Shown here: positions 47,843-58,286 of the stretch, piece by piece
How the letters are laid out: every line of letters starts with the position of its first letter
Numbering within the stretch: position 1 is the first letter of the stretch
From: Sulfuricurvum sp. MLSB
Lineage (GTDB): Bacteria > Campylobacterota > Campylobacteria > Campylobacterales > Sulfurimonadaceae
Assembly (NCBI RefSeq): GCF_000747095.1
Contig: NZ_JQGL01000006.1
Coordinates: 18,155 to 82,154, forward strand
DNA length: 64,000 bases
Direction of reading: 5' to 3'
Position numbers and translations under genes: made by a program
The notes under the pieces: generated by a model
Seen by the model: the letters and a program-made list of their open reading frames with translations, nothing else
Told to the model about the DNA's origin: nothing
Databases searched by the model: none

Positions 47843-48346
47843 TTATTTAACGGCAGCCAATGCAGCTTCGTATTCAGGCTCTGCGGTGATTTCAGGAACG
47901 ATCTCTTTGTACGTAACCGTACCTTCTTCGTTAACGGCAAAGATAGCGCGGCATGTAACACCTGCAAGCGGGCCGTCAGCGATCAATACGCCGTAAGCTT
48001 TTGCGAAATCTTTGTTACGGAAATCCGAAGCGACTACGAGGTTTTCAATACCTTCTGTTGAACAGAAACGTCCGCCCGCAAATGGAAGGTCCATAGAAAC
48101 GATTGTCAAATCAACACCCGCGATTTCAGACGCACGCTTATTGAAATTACGTGTTTCAGTAGCACATACCGCAGTATCCAGTGAAGGAACGACAACGATC
48201 AATTGTTTTTTACCTGTTGCTCCGCCGACTACTTTGTCTGCAAGACCGTTTGAGTTTACAACCGTTACCTGTGGTGCTTTATCACCTACGTTTACTTCGT
48301 TACCCGCAAGGTTAACGACGTTACCTTTTAGCATTGTTGTTGCCAT
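47843..48346 (-). CDS. tpx: thiol peroxidase Tpx
   Basis: This 167-residue peroxiredoxin removes peroxides. The peroxidatic Cys is in SLDTAVCATETRNFN and the resolving Cys in GRFCSTEG. The start at 48346 has AGGAG upstream. It is alone, and the intergenic side holds its own promoter. Confidence 0.95.
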   Translation of the reverse strand: MATTMLKGNVVNLAGNEVNVGDKAPQVTVVNSNGLADKVVGGATGKKQLIVVVPSLDTAVCATETRNFNKRASEIAGVDLTIVSMDLPFAGGRFCSTEGIENLVVASDFRNKDFAKAYGVLIADGPLAGVTCRAIFAVNEEGTVTYKEIVPEITAEPEYEAALAAVK

Positions 48347-48440
48347 ATTATAGCTCCTGTTTGTGTTTGGTACGAAAATTGTACTTAATTCGGATAATTT
48401 CACTCTGAATTATCCAAGAGGTGTTTCGGCTTAAGTTCTT

Positions 48441-49418
48441 TTACAGATTACAGCGGGGGCTGACGGCGATAGAGCGGTGGTCGGTATATTCGCCGCGTAA
48501 GAAGTGTTCGACCGCAACACGCCCGATCATCGCAGCGTTGTCCGAACAGAATTTCAAATCGGCCAATAGAAGTTCGGTTCCATGCGGAGCAAGTAGTATT
48601 TCAAGCTGTTCCCTGAGGTAACGGTTGGCACTGGCACCGCCGACGATAGCAAACCGTTTCGGGGGATGCGCTTTGAAGTATTTTTTGAGCTTTTGAATCA
48701 AATGTGCCGTTGCGGTCGTCTGAAACGCGGCGGCGATGTCGGGATAATCTACCTCACTTGCGGCTTCAACCGCCAAACGGACCTGATTTTTCAATCCCGA
48801 GTAGCTAAACGCGATGAGCGGCGACTGCCACAGCGGAACGGTGAACGCAAACCGTTTTGCATCTCCTTCTCGGGCAAGCCGTTCGATCAGCGGGCCGCCG
48901 GGATACCCCAACCCCATCATTTTGGCCACTTTGTCAAAACTCTCGCCGTAGCTGTCGTCCATCGTCGTGGCAACGGTGCGCATCGTATCCAGCGATTCGA
49001 CTTCGATCACCTGTGTGTGTCCGCCCGATACGAGTAGCACCGTTGCCGGGAATCGCGCTTCGCGTTCAATAAAAAGAGAATAGATATGCCCTTTGAGATG
49101 ATTCACGGGAATGATTGGGATCGAGAGAGCGATACTGAGCGCCTTGGCCATGATCACTCCTTCAATCAGGGTAACGGCAAGACCCGGCGCATTCGTCACC
49201 GCAACGGCTTTGAGCTGCGAGAACCACGGTTCGCATTCGCTGAGAATCGCAGGCAATGCCTGCGCATGCAAGCGGCTTGCAAGCTCGGGAACGACTCCTC
49301 CGTATTTGGAATGCTCCAGTTCCTGCGAAATCTTCTTATGGTAGATCAGTTTTTTCGTCGCAATCTCAGTAATGGCGATTGAACTGTCGTCGCATGAACT
49401 TTCGATACTCAGGATCAT
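48441..49418 (-). CDS. tsaD: tRNA threonylcarbamoyltransferase TsaD
   Basis: This 325-residue ASKHA-fold enzyme makes t6A37 in tRNAs that read ANN codons. [15 protein letters not shown] opens the ATP domain; the metal site His is in [23 protein letters not shown] and [12 protein letters not shown] follow. The start at 49418 overlaps the upstream stop (ATGA). Confidence 0.95.
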   Translation of the reverse strand: MILSIESSCDDSSIAITEIATKKLIYHKKISQELEHSKYGGVVPELASRLHAQALPAILSECEPWFSQLKAVAVTNAPGLAVTLIEGVIMAKALSIALSIPIIPVNHLKGHIYSLFIEREARFPATVLLVSGGHTQVIEVESLDTMRTVATTMDDSYGESFDKVAKMMGLGYPGGPLIERLAREGDAKRFAFTVPLWQSPLIAFSYSGLKNQVRLAVEAASEVDYPDIAAAFQTTATAHLIQKLKKYFKAHPPKRFAIVGGASANRYLREQLEILLAPHGTELLLADLKFCSDNAAMIGRVAVEHFLRGEYTDHRSIAVSPRCNL

Positions 49419-49942
49419 TGCAATACCCACTCTTTGACCCACGGCCATTCGCCGAATCCGGATTCGGCATTGATATGCCCGGCGTCGTGAAATACGTTCA
49501 TTTCGGTTCCCAGCGCTTTTTGCAAAGAAAGGGCTTCTTCGGGCGTCATGTACGGATCATTGTCGGAAGTTACCAACAATACCTCTTCGGCAAACAATGT
49601 TGAGGGAGCGTCGAGAGGGAAAAAGCTTTTGAGGGTTTCAAGCCCGCACGACAGGCTCGGCGGCGCTACCAAAAGAAGTCGTTTTACGGGGCTGATCTCC
49701 CCGTCATGGCACAAATGGAACCAGAGGATATTGGCGAGGGAATGACAGATAACGACATCCGGTTGAAAATCGCTCAGCAGCGTTTTGACCTGCTTCATCC
49801 ATCTGTTTTTGCTGGGAAAGTGGGGATTATCCAACAGGGGAAAGCTGACGGTGCCGTATTGTTTAGCGATTTCGCCTGCAAGCCATGCCTGCCAATGGGG
49901 GTTGTCACTCCCGCCCCAGCCGTGCAGGATAAGAACTTTCAA
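49415..49942 (-). CDS. RBBP9/YdeN-like serine hydrolase
   Basis: This 175-residue alpha/beta hydrolase starts [19 protein letters not shown], typical of RBBP9/YdeN. The catalytic triad appears as Ser in ICHSLANIL, Asp in SDNDPYM and His in [10 protein letters not shown]. Substrate unknown. It overlaps dxr and tsaD by 4 bp each. Confidence 0.88.
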   Translation of the reverse strand: MKVLILHGWGGSDNPHWQAWLAGEIAKQYGTVSFPLLDNPHFPSKNRWMKQVKTLLSDFQPDVVICHSLANILWFHLCHDGEISPVKRLLLVAPPSLSCGLETLKSFFPLDAPSTLFAEEVLLVTSDNDPYMTPEEALSLQKALGTEMNVFHDAGHINAESGFGEWPWVKEWVLQ

Positions 49943-51015
49943 CAGGTTATCCCTGCGGCATATGCCCGCACTTCCGTATCGATCTCAAATATCTCTTCGA
50001 CGGATGCAGGGGCATGAGTAAATGTCTCGTACGATTTGAGAATCGATTTGGCGATGTCCACAAAACGGATTTCTCCCCGTATAAAGCGCTCTATCGCCGC
50101 TTCATTCGCCGCATTGACGATGACGCCGCGTTCCGGATTGCGAAGAAGGTCATCTTTGATTTCCCATACCGGATAGCGTTCCGTCTTGATAGATCGAAAT
50201 TCCAGCGATCCGACACGGGTCAGATCGATCCGATCGACGATGGGGGTGTCAACCCGTCCCATCAGCGCATACGCAATCGGAAGACGCATATCGGCATACG
50301 CAAAATGCGCCGTCGTCGATCCGTCGGTGTAGTCGATCAGGGCATGGATCAGCGACCGGGTTTCGATCAGCGCATCGTATTCCCCTTCTCCAAAAAGCCA
50401 CCGTGCTTCGAGGAGTTCAAACAGTTTGTTCATCATCGAAGCGCTGTCGATCGTTATTTTACGTCCCATCGACCAGTTGGGATGTTTGAGCGCGTCTTCA
50501 AGCGTCGCGTTGCGAAGATCCTCTAGCGGCCAGTCCCGGAATGCTCCTCCGCTGGCGGTCACGACCATCCGCCGTACGGGTCTTTGGCTTTGATTGAGAT
50601 ACCACAGCCCGAAATGTTCCGAATCGATCGGCACAATCGTAGAGGTATCGACAAATGCGCCTCCGACGACGAGTGACTCTTTGTTTGCGAGCGCTACTTT
50701 CTTCCCGCATTCAAGAGCTTTGAGCGTCGGACGAAAACCGACGAAACCGACCAAAGCATTGACTACGTGCATGGAAGAGGATTCTTCGATAGCCTGAAGG
50801 ATCGCCGCTTCTCCGGCACGAACATCATGATGATGGACCGAATCACGGTCTTCATCGCGCATAACAATCACCCGTTTGGGGGAGTGTTTGGCGATTTGGG
50901 CGTTCAGAAGATCAATATTGCGTCCGGCGACAAGCGTATCGACGCTCAGACCGAATTGTTCGGCGATCAAGAGGGCGTTAACGCCGATTGAGCCGGTGGA
51001 ACCCAGAAGGATCAA
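49939..51015 (-). CDS. dxr: 1-deoxy-D-xylulose 5-phosphate reductoisomerase
   Basis: This 358-residue NADPH enzyme makes MEP in isoprenoid synthesis. LLGSTGSIG binds [16 protein letters not shown] and the metal/substrate residues in PIDSEH and [10 protein letters not shown] are visible. It lies between cdsA and the hydrolase gene with 4-bp overlaps at both ends. Confidence 0.95.
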   Translation of the reverse strand: MILLGSTGSIGVNALLIAEQFGLSVDTLVAGRNIDLLNAQIAKHSPKRVIVMRDEDRDSVHHHDVRAGEAAILQAIEESSSMHVVNALVGFVGFRPTLKALECGKKVALANKESLVVGGAFVDTSTIVPIDSEHFGLWYLNQSQRPVRRMVVTASGGAFRDWPLEDLRNATLEDALKHPNWSMGRKITIDSASMMNKLFELLEARWLFGEGEYDALIETRSLIHALIDYTDGSTTAHFAYADMRLPIAYALMGRVDTPIVDRIDLTRVGSLEFRSIKTERYPVWEIKDDLLRNPERGVIVNAANEAAIERFIRGEIRFVDIAKSILKSYETFTHAPASVEEIFEIDTEVRAYAAGITC

Positions 51016-51770
51016 ACAAGTCCCCGAAGTAGAACGAGCATAATGATCGATGCGAACAGATAGCCGTCAATACGGTCAAGGATACCGCCGTGACCGGGAA
51101 GGATAGACCCGCTGTCTTTGACCCCGGCTCTACGCTTGAGGTAACTCTCGAACAAATCTCCGAATACCGCACCGATGGCCGCCATCATCGAAATGATGAC
51201 CGCCTGCGTGATATCAACGATCATCACGCCGATAAAGAAACCTGCGACCGTTGCAACGGCGATACCGCCGTACACTCCTTCGCGCGTTTTGCTGGGGCTT
51301 GAGACACTAAAAGGAGTTTTCCCGACGCTTCGTCCGACGAAATAAGCTCCGACGTCTGCGGATGCGACGACGACCAAAAGCCACAGCAATGCGGTAATCC
51401 CGTATTCTTGATACATGCTGAGAGTAAAAAGCATCCCTGCCGTCGGATACACAAACGGAAAAAAGTTTTTCCACGGAATATTTTGCGTATAGGCTACCGC
51501 AGCGGCGAAAATGAGCCCCGCAATGACAAAAAGATCTTCTCCGTACGGATAAAGCGCCGCGGCGAGCCATAAAATCGCCGCATACGCATACAACGAGTTA
51601 TTATTGATCTCAAAAAGGCGCATCGCTTCGTGAAACGCAAGAAGGTACACAACCCCCAGCACCATCCACATGAGCCAGAAATTGTTGATAAGGCCGACAG
51701 TGACGACAACGGCAACAAGAACGATTGCCGTTCCGATACGATCTTTGATTGAATTTTTTGCGGTTTGCAT
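51012..51770 (-). CDS. cdsA: phosphatidate cytidylyltransferase CdsA
   Basis: This 252-residue inner-membrane enzyme makes CDP-diacylglycerol. It has about seven membrane helices and the CdsA signature near the C-terminus ([20 protein letters not shown], followed by DRIDGYLFA). cdsA-dxr order is common in bacteria. A 39-bp gap separates it from the acidic unknown gene upstream. Confidence 0.95.
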   Translation of the reverse strand: MQTAKNSIKDRIGTAIVLVAVVVTVGLINNFWLMWMVLGVVYLLAFHEAMRLFEINNNSLYAYAAILWLAAALYPYGEDLFVIAGLIFAAAVAYTQNIPWKNFFPFVYPTAGMLFTLSMYQEYGITALLWLLVVVASADVGAYFVGRSVGKTPFSVSSPSKTREGVYGGIAVATVAGFFIGVMIVDITQAVIISMMAAIGAVFGDLFESYLKRRAGVKDSGSILPGHGGILDRIDGYLFASIIMLVLLRGLV

Positions 51771-51809
51771 TGTTTTGACCGATGGTTTAAATTAGCGGAT
51801 TATAGCGCA

Positions 51810-52118
51810 TCACACTTTAATATCGAGCAGATGCAGCGGCGGTTGCGCTTCCGACGCATCTTCTTCAGACTTGTTTTCCGATTCCGAACGGCGCCCTTCT
51901 TGTTCGGCCTGTTCTTTGGTATGTTCGCGATCGGGATCAACGCCATGATTTTCTTCGGGAGGACGGACTTCTTCGACCTCTTTTTGTGCTTCCTGAGCCG
52001 CCGAGGCGGCGGCCAGCGTCTGCAATTCAAATCGGTTCAACACCGCATTCTTCTCACTCGCGACCGTCGCCATCTGCTGATTGACATAAATCGCGTTACC
52101 GATAGGACCGACAGCCAT
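51810..52118 (-). CDS. acidic low-complexity protein, unknown
   Basis: This 102-residue protein has a helical N-terminal half (ERF-type: NAVLNRFELQTLAAASAAQE) and a very acidic, Glu-rich middle likely to be disordered, ending in a hydrophobic PPLHLLDIKV. Not recognised by function. It starts 5 bp after rqcH and precedes cdsA, so it is probably in the same transcript. Confidence 0.7.
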   Translation of the reverse strand: MAVGPIGNAIYVNQQMATVASEKNAVLNRFELQTLAAASAAQEAQKEVEEVRPPEENHGVDPDREHTKEQAEQEGRRSESENKSEEDASEAQPPLHLLDIKV

Positions 52119-52123
52119 GATTT

Positions 52124-53449
52124 CTATCCTTTCTCAACACTCAAGGTCTTGTAGTTGGTATAAAGGACGTTTGCGCCCTCTCCCATTTTTACTTCTCTTC
52201 GCGGAGTATAATCGACCAGATAGCGTCCTTTTTCAAATACCGAAAAATCAACGCACAATTTTGCCGCCGCTTCCAGCAGCCTCTCGGGAAGCTGCTGCTT
52301 GTCGGTCGTGATCACAACGTGTGCCGAAGGGCGGTCTTTGAGATGCATCCAGATGTCGCGCGCTTTGGCATTGCGCAGCAGCTCGATGTTCCCTTTTTCG
52401 CTCTTTCCGAGCGATACCTTGACCCCTTCGATCCAGAATTCGGCAACGGAATCGGAGGTTTTCAGCTTGGACAGTGCCGTTTTGGCCGGGAACAAAAGAG
52501 TGATCTCTTCGGGCGTTTTGGCTTCGTTAAGGGTTTGTATGAACAGCTTGTGGTGGCGTATTTTTGCTTCCAGATTGCGCCGTTCCTGATGCAGGCCGAG
52601 CGCCTTTTGCTTCGCTTTTTTGGAACGTTTGAAAAACGCTTCCGCGCATCCGGCGGCAGTGCTGCACCCCGATGGAAGTTCCAGACGAAGCGCCGTTCCG
52701 TCAAAATCGCTCACCTCCGCAAACGGCGCATAGGGATTGATCGTGCCCAGATTCGCCAAAACCAAATGCCCCGCATGCTGCGATTCCTGCGACTCCTGCA
52801 TCAGCGCCGATTCGTCTTCCAGGGCGTCAAGGTGTTTTTGCAGCTGCGCGAGCCGTTTATTGAGCAGCGCCGTTTTTTCATGCTTAAGTCTCTCAAGCTT
52901 TTCCGCGCCGAGTCTTTGAAACTCCTCGACCAAAAAGGCACGCACGTCGGCAAGCGGGTATTCCTTGGGAACAAACGGGAGTTTGGGAGGATTGAGCAGT
53001 TTTTGACCGACGCGAACACTTCGGCTGGAGACGTCCGCATCGATATGGCGCAGCGACTCAAGAACGACTTCGTCTTTGTCCAGAATGATCGCATTGGTGT
53101 GCTTGCCGGTGAATTCGAGCTGAAGGATCGTGGCTTCGCTTTTGTACGCTCCGCTCATCGTGACTGCGAGGCGGATGATCTTGTCCTCGTTGTGCAGGGT
53201 AACGGAGGTGATCGAAGCGCGATTGAACCGTTTGGCCAACAAAACGTCGAACGGAGCCTGATACATTTTTGCCCGGTGGACACTCTCGCCGATCGTGATG
53301 GTGGAATTTCCGCGAGCCATATCGAAATTCCAGGTGTTGTCAGAATCAAAAACAAGACGTATGCCGGTGTCGCTGTACCGGTAGGCAGCAACGATTTTTC
53401 CGAAGCGCTGCATGTAACCGACGATCTGCTTTAGATAAGAATATCTCAT
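52124..53449 (-). CDS. rqcH: NFACT family protein (RqcH-like)
   Basis: This 441-residue protein has the NFACT-N domain (about 1-200), a coiled coil (about 190-320), and a C-terminal NFACT-R domain with KARDIWMHLKDRPSAHVVI. Bacterial RqcH binds split 50S subunits and adds alanine tails to stalled chains. This version is shorter than the 570-residue Bacillus protein; I could not confirm the Asp-Arg pair needed for tailing. It is the first gene of the operon leading to cdsA-dxr-tsaD. Confidence 0.88.
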   Translation of the reverse strand: MRYSYLKQIVGYMQRFGKIVAAYRYSDTGIRLVFDSDNTWNFDMARGNSTITIGESVHRAKMYQAPFDVLLAKRFNRASITSVTLHNEDKIIRLAVTMSGAYKSEATILQLEFTGKHTNAIILDKDEVVLESLRHIDADVSSRSVRVGQKLLNPPKLPFVPKEYPLADVRAFLVEEFQRLGAEKLERLKHEKTALLNKRLAQLQKHLDALEDESALMQESQESQHAGHLVLANLGTINPYAPFAEVSDFDGTALRLELPSGCSTAAGCAEAFFKRSKKAKQKALGLHQERRNLEAKIRHHKLFIQTLNEAKTPEEITLLFPAKTALSKLKTSDSVAEFWIEGVKVSLGKSEKGNIELLRNAKARDIWMHLKDRPSAHVVITTDKQQLPERLLEAAAKLCVDFSVFEKGRYLVDYTPRREVKMGEGANVLYTNYKTLSVEKG

Positions 53450-53518
53450 ATTTTACCTTCGCTTTAGAAAAACAAAATTACAATGGTGAATATTTCACAA
53501 AAGACGGACGGGACTATA

Positions 53519-55090
53519 ATGCATCTTTTTAACACGATCAAAGGCAAATTTATTATCAATCTGATCGCCGCCATAGGGGCGATTTTGGTAAGTGTCATTG
53601 TAGCATACTTCATCGCGACAAGCTCGATCAAGACGATCATGACGAGCGATCTCAATACCGTTGCCGACTCGCTCGAACAAACCGTTGTCTATATCTCCGA
53701 AACCTCCCCCGAAGCGTATAACGATGAAAAATTCAAGAAAGACATTTTCAAGATCAAAATCGGCGAAAGCGGTTATGTCTATCTGGTTGACAGCAAAGGA
53801 ATCATGCGGGTTCACCCAAAAAAAGAGGGTGAAAGTCTGGCCGGGCACGATTACATCGATGAAATCCGTTCTCACAAAGAGGGGGGGATTTACGAATACC
53901 ATTCGGCCACGACCGGTCAGGATAAAATCGCCGCTTACCGCTATATTCCCGCATGGGACATGTGGGTCGTTCCGGGAATCAATAAGGCCGATTATTTTGA
54001 TGAATTGCGGGCAGGTTTTTTCAAATGGTTCATGATCCTCGGAAGCATTCTGACCGCTACGCTGATCGCGATCAATTATTTCTCGGGCAGAAGCATCCTC
54101 GGCCCGATCGAAGAGCTCGATCATGTCTCCTCCGATCTGGCTCACGGGAACGGCGATTTGACCAAGCGTCTCCCGATTTTGAACAAATACGATGAAATCG
54201 GGATTGCCAGCGATTATTTAAATCAGTTTATTGCCAAAATCCAAAATACGATCAATGACACCAAGCGTATTACGACATCCGCGGTCGGTTCGACGTCTAC
54301 GCTCAACAACGCCGCGAGCAACCTCTCCGTCCAATCGGAAAAAACCAATACGATCGCCCAAAATACGAACGCGACCGCTGCCGAGATCGGTGAAACGCTG
54401 GAGCAAAGCGTCAACATGGCTAAAAGCACGCTGGACAATAGCCGTTCTACCGAAGAAGAGCTTAACAGCGTTCGCGAGATCGCCAATGTCATTACCCGCG
54501 AGATCCACAGCACGACTCAGATGAGTAACGATCTAGCGGAACGCTTTACCCAGCTTTCCAGCGATGCCGCCAGCGTCAGCGGAGTTCTTGGCATTATCTC
54601 CGACATTGCCGATCAGACCAACCTTCTCGCCCTCAATGCAGCCATCGAAGCGGCCCGCGCCGGCGAGCACGGCCGCGGGTTTGCCGTTGTTGCCGACGAG
54701 GTGCGCAAGCTGGCCGAACGGACGCAGAAAAGCCTTACCGAGATCAACTCGACGATTTCGGTCGTCATCCAGTCGATCTCTGATTCGTCCGACATGATGA
54801 GCACCAACAGCGAGAATATCGAACGCCTTGCCGAGCGAAGCGAAGAGATCGATGTCAAAATCGACTCCGCCGCGCAGGTTCTACGCTCAAACGTCGATGC
54901 CAGCCGCCAAAGCGTCGAAGCCGCCGAAGCGATGGCCCGCAAAATCAACGAGATCATCAGTAAAGTCTCGGAGATGTCCAATCTCTCCCAAAGCAATCAG
55001 GAAGAGATCACCAAAATTTCCAAAATCGCCGGCGAACTCTACGATGCCGCGACCAGCCTTAACGCCCAGCTGGGACAGTTTAAAAGCTGA
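53519..55090 (+). CDS. methyl-accepting chemotaxis protein with Cache sensor
   Basis: This 523-residue transmembrane receptor has a first helix (about 10-31), a periplasmic single-Cache-like domain (about 45-160, with [16 protein letters not shown] and [13 protein letters not shown]), a second helix (about 170-190), HAMP, and a signalling domain whose tip reads [19 protein letters not shown]. The start at 53519 is chosen near GGACGGG, but TATAAT overlaps it, so the ATG at 53483 or a later start cannot be excluded. Ligand unknown; small carboxylates are usual for this sensor type. Confidence 0.92.
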   Translation: MHLFNTIKGKFIINLIAAIGAILVSVIVAYFIATSSIKTIMTSDLNTVADSLEQTVVYISETSPEAYNDEKFKKDIFKIKIGESGYVYLVDSKGIMRVHPKKEGESLAGHDYIDEIRSHKEGGIYEYHSATTGQDKIAAYRYIPAWDMWVVPGINKADYFDELRAGFFKWFMILGSILTATLIAINYFSGRSILGPIEELDHVSSDLAHGNGDLTKRLPILNKYDEIGIASDYLNQFIAKIQNTINDTKRITTSAVGSTSTLNNAASNLSVQSEKTNTIAQNTNATAAEIGETLEQSVNMAKSTLDNSRSTEEELNSVREIANVITREIHSTTQMSNDLAERFTQLSSDAASVSGVLGIISDIADQTNLLALNAAIEAARAGEHGRGFAVVADEVRKLAERTQKSLTEINSTISVVIQSISDSSDMMSTNSENIERLAERSEEIDVKIDSAAQVLRSNVDASRQSVEAAEAMARKINEIISKVSEMSNLSQSNQEEITKISKIAGELYDAATSLNAQLGQFKS

Positions 55091-55139
55091 CGCCTCCCCT
55101 GTGCTATAATACCGCCTCATTTAGCACAGGAGGCGGAGC
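55091..55139 (+). other. inverted repeat after the chemoreceptor gene
   Basis: CGCCTCC-CC-TGTGCT at 55091-55105 pairs with AGCACAGGAGGCG at 55123-55135 apart from a two-base bulge. It could end the chemoreceptor transcript, although no T-run follows. Confidence 0.45.
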
Positions 55140-55342
55140 GTGAGAGCACCGAAGGGATTTGGAAAAACCTACTTTTCACTCGTTGCCATTCAGGCATATG
55201 CTTCCGAACTCCGACTGCTGCAGATCATCCACAAAATTATCTGGATCTGCCCGACCCACCCTATTTACACCTACTCAACCGTATCGCCGCCAAAAAGTGT
55301 CCTGACCTCATCCGTTTTTACGACTATGTTTCAAGGACGCTT
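55140..55342 (+). pseudogene. possible frameshifted gene remnant with P-loop-like start
   Basis: A GTG at 55140 with a strong AGGAGG six bases upstream opens a frame starting RAPKGFGKTYFSLVAIQAYA, which fits the Walker A pattern A-x4-G-K-T. After about 30 codons this frame loses coding character, while the frame shifted at the CACAAAATT run continues with protein-like NYLDLPDPPYLHLLNRIAAK up to the receptor start, without a stop. One lost A would explain it. It may be a remnant, a sequencing error or chance. Confidence 0.3.
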
Positions 55343-57127
55343 ATGTACCGATACACCTTCTCACTCATTGCCACGGCAACATTAGTCGCCTCGTTAGAGG
55401 CCGATACTCTCGATCTTGACCCGATTGTAATCAGTGCGTCAAAAACCGAACAATCCCTCGATTCTGTCACCGCTAACATACACGTCATCACCGCGGCCGA
55501 CATTGACGAAAAACACTATACCACGCTTACCGAGGCACTCAATTCGCTTCCCGGAATCGGCATCGTCAGTAACGGCGGACTGGGCAAATCCGCTTCCGTC
55601 TATCTGCGCGGATTTGACTCCAAAAGAACCCTCGTCCTCATCGACGGGATCCGCTACAACGACAACACCTCGATGGACGGGGCCTCTTTCGAGCACCTGA
55701 TGCTGCACGACATTGAGCGGATCGAAGTGATCAAAGGGGCCCAAAGCGGCGTTTGGGGGAGCGAAGCAAGTGCCGGAATCGTCAATATCATCACCCAAAA
55801 AAGCGCCCCCGGAACAACGCTCAACGCCCGATGGGAATACGGCAGTTTCAGCACCAAAAAATACGGAGCTTCACTGTCGCACAACAACGGAAAGCTCGAT
55901 CTTCAACTCGGAGCCCATAAAATTGTTTCGGACGGCTTCACCTCCTATGCCGGACGCTATGCCGACATCAAACGATACGAAGACGACGGGTACGAAAACC
56001 GGACCCTCAACGTGAAGGCGGGCTATCGGTTTGATGATGCCAATACCCTCAGATTCTCCCATACCGATATTGACGTCTATACCGAATACGACAACTCAAC
56101 CGGCGATTCGACGGCAAGCTACGACAAAAAAGAGGCATTGAGTCAGCTCTTGTACGAAAATCGCTACGATAGCGCCCTCACCACGTTCTACGCCAACCGC
56201 TCAAAGTTTGAGCGCGATTACTCGAACGGGTCGACGTATGACGGCCGGGTCGACGAGTACGGCATCAACTCAAAGATCGCCTATCGGGACAGCGATTTCA
56301 TCGTGATCGGAAGCGATTACAAATCGTTCGAGCATCTTAACCGGCTCAACAAACGCTATACCAACAAGGCCTTTTTTATCACCAACGCCAATAACGTCGG
56401 CGCGGATACCCTCATCACGGAGTCCCTGCGCAGAGACACGTATGACGCGTTCAACGATAAAACAACCGGAAAGATAGGGGTAAAGCACTCGCTTACGGAC
56501 GATGCGTACCTCTGCGCCAACTACGGCACGGCCTACAACGTACCGACCCTTTTTCAACTGTACGATCCGACCTACGGCAACAACTCGCTTGCCTCCGAAG
56601 ACACCCGCAGCTATGATCTGTCCCTCGGGTATAAAGGGTTTACCCTCACCTACTTTGAGAGCCGCATCAAAGAGATGATCGATTACGATTTTGCAACCTC
56701 CTCCTACAACAATATAGACGGAACCTCCAAGATCAAAGGGGTGGAAGCAAGCTGTAAAAAAGAGGTGGCCGACAATGCGCTCCTCTCGCTTAGCTACACC
56801 CGTCTCAGCGCGAAAAATCAACGCGGTGAAAATTTACGGCGCCGCGCCAAAGAAAATCTCAAATTCGGATTCGATTATTACGGATTGGCCAAATGGCATC
56901 TGGGAATGAGCGGTGAGTACGTCGGAAGCCGATACGACAGCGATAACGACCTCGGGGTACAAACGGGAAAATACACGGTTGCCAATGCCGTTGCCGACTA
57001 TGATCTGAGTAAAAACGTCAAAATATACGGAAAAATCGATAATATTACCGATAAGTATTATCAAAGCGTCAACAATTACGCGACAAGCCCGAGGGCCTAT
57101 TACGCCGGAATAGAGGTAACGTTTTAA
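55343..57127 (+). CDS. btuB: TonB-dependent cobalamin receptor (BtuB-like)
   Basis: This 594-residue outer-membrane receptor has a signal peptide (first 20 residues), a TonB box-like segment (DPIVISASK), the plug domain (ALNSLPGIGI, then YLRGFDSKRTLVLIDG, IERIEVIKGAQSGVWGSEAS) and a beta barrel ending in a terminal Phe (YYAGIEVTF). The length and plug match BtuB. AAGGA precedes the ATG. It heads the cobalamin operon, and its stop shares a base with the next start. Confidence 0.9.
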   Translation: MYRYTFSLIATATLVASLEADTLDLDPIVISASKTEQSLDSVTANIHVITAADIDEKHYTTLTEALNSLPGIGIVSNGGLGKSASVYLRGFDSKRTLVLIDGIRYNDNTSMDGASFEHLMLHDIERIEVIKGAQSGVWGSEASAGIVNIITQKSAPGTTLNARWEYGSFSTKKYGASLSHNNGKLDLQLGAHKIVSDGFTSYAGRYADIKRYEDDGYENRTLNVKAGYRFDDANTLRFSHTDIDVYTEYDNSTGDSTASYDKKEALSQLLYENRYDSALTTFYANRSKFERDYSNGSTYDGRVDEYGINSKIAYRDSDFIVIGSDYKSFEHLNRLNKRYTNKAFFITNANNVGADTLITESLRRDTYDAFNDKTTGKIGVKHSLTDDAYLCANYGTAYNVPTLFQLYDPTYGNNSLASEDTRSYDLSLGYKGFTLTYFESRIKEMIDYDFATSSYNNIDGTSKIKGVEASCKKEVADNALLSLSYTRLSAKNQRGENLRRRAKENLKFGFDYYGLAKWHLGMSGEYVGSRYDSDNDLGVQTGKYTVANAVADYDLSKNVKIYGKIDNITDKYYQSVNNYATSPRAYYAGIEVTF

Positions 57128-57471
57128 TGAAATATTTTTCACTTATCCTTTTTTTCGGGTTGACGCTGCGGGCGGATCCAATCGAAGTGACAATCATCTA
57201 CGGTAACGATACGCCTGATAAAGTGATTATGGCTGATTATGCCGAGGGGACAACGGCGCTGGAACTTCTCAAGCAGGTCAGTCGCGTCGAAACCTCCCAA
57301 AAAGGGAAATTCACGTTCGTCAGATCGGTAGACGGGGTACGCTCGGTCGTCGGTAAATTCGGCTGGTTTTATCTGATCGACGGTCAATCGGTTCATACAA
57401 TGGCACAAAACTATGTGCTGAAGGATGCCAAAACGATGACGTGGGTCTACAAGGTGGAAGCATGCTATTAA
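57127..57471 (+). CDS. DUF4430 (transcobalamin C-terminal-like) secreted protein
   Basis: This 114-residue protein has a signal peptide (FSLILFFGLTLRA) and one DUF4430-type domain (AEGTTALELLKQV, FGWFYLIDGQSVH, KDAKTMTWVYK). This domain is related to the C-terminal domain of animal transcobalamin and intrinsic factor. Between btuB and btuF, it probably binds cobalamin or a corrinoid in the periplasm. It is coupled to both neighbours. Confidence 0.8.
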   Translation: MKYFSLILFFGLTLRADPIEVTIIYGNDTPDKVIMADYAEGTTALELLKQVSRVETSQKGKFTFVRSVDGVRSVVGKFGWFYLIDGQSVHTMAQNYVLKDAKTMTWVYKVEACY

Positions 57472-58286
57472 AACTGCTGTTAGTAACGCTGTTAGCACTT
57501 CAGCTCAGTGCGTATGATCGGATCGTCGCCCTCAGCCCGGCGATCAATGAGATCATTTTCGCATTGGGCGAGGGAGAAAAAATCGTCGGCAATACCGACT
57601 ATTGCCGTTACCCTCCCAAATCCAGTGCAATCCCCAAGGTTGGCGGGTACTTTTCCCCCTCTTTGGAGAAAATTCTGGCCCTGAAACCTGACATCGTCAT
57701 CCTGCAGGAAAACAATCTGGCACTGGGCGATAAAATCAAAAAACTGGGGATTCAAACGCTGGTGGTCAAAATCGACACCATCGACTCGATCCGAAAAACG
57801 GTTGCCACTCTGGGGGCGCTGCTGGGCAAAAAAGAAAAAAGCGCCGCGATCGTCAGCCGGATCAACACATCCCTTGCAGGGTTGAGAGGGATTGTGAAAA
57901 ACAAAAAAATCCTCATTCCGATCGGATACTATCCCGAGTTTTCCAAAGAAATTTTTGTCGCGGGGCAGAACCTCTATTTTGACGACATCATCGAGGCCAG
58001 CGGCAACGTCAATGCCTTCCAGAGCACCCAAAGAGGCCAACCGGTGCTCAATCTCGAAAAAATACTCAAACTCAACCCCGATATCGTGATCATCCTCGCC
58101 CCGCTGATGAAAGAAAAAAAGTTCACCGAAGAACAACTGATCGCCCCATGGATGAAGCTCCCCATCAATGCGGCCAAAACCAAATCGGTCTTTGTCGAAG
58201 AGGGCGCCTATGCCGGGGTCCCCAGCGACAGGATCGTACACTTTATCGATGACTTCAGAGGATTTTTACTTGAAACTGCACGTTGA
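57462..58286 (+). CDS. btuF: periplasmic cobalamin-binding protein BtuF
   Basis: This 274-residue class III binding protein has a signal peptide (LLKLLLVTLLALQLSA) and the helical-backbone fold (RIVALSPAINEIIFALGEGE; ALKPDIVILQ; LNLEKILKLNPDIVII). It delivers cobalamin to BtuCD. The ATG at 57462 overlaps the previous gene by 10 bp with AAGGTGG upstream. Confidence 0.88.
   Translation: MLLKLLLVTLLALQLSAYDRIVALSPAINEIIFALGEGEKIVGNTDYCRYPPKSSAIPKVGGYFSPSLEKILALKPDIVILQENNLALGDKIKKLGIQTLVVKIDTIDSIRKTVATLGALLGKKEKSAAIVSRINTSLAGLRGIVKNKKILIPIGYYPEFSKEIFVAGQNLYFDDIIEASGNVNAFQSTQRGQPVLNLEKILKLNPDIVIILAPLMKEKKFTEEQLIAPWMKLPINAAKTKSVFVEEGAYAGVPSDRIVHFIDDFRGFLLETAR

Noticed and set aside
52319..53434. 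371-codon plus-strand frame opposite rqcH
   Set aside because: Antisense shadow of the NFACT gene; no ribosome-binding site and shadow-like composition.
55091..55342. cobalamin riboswitch before btuB
   Set aside because: I looked for a B12-box and the usual conserved core; only a loose CAGGAG match exists, at a position that would put the rest of the switch inside the chemoreceptor gene.
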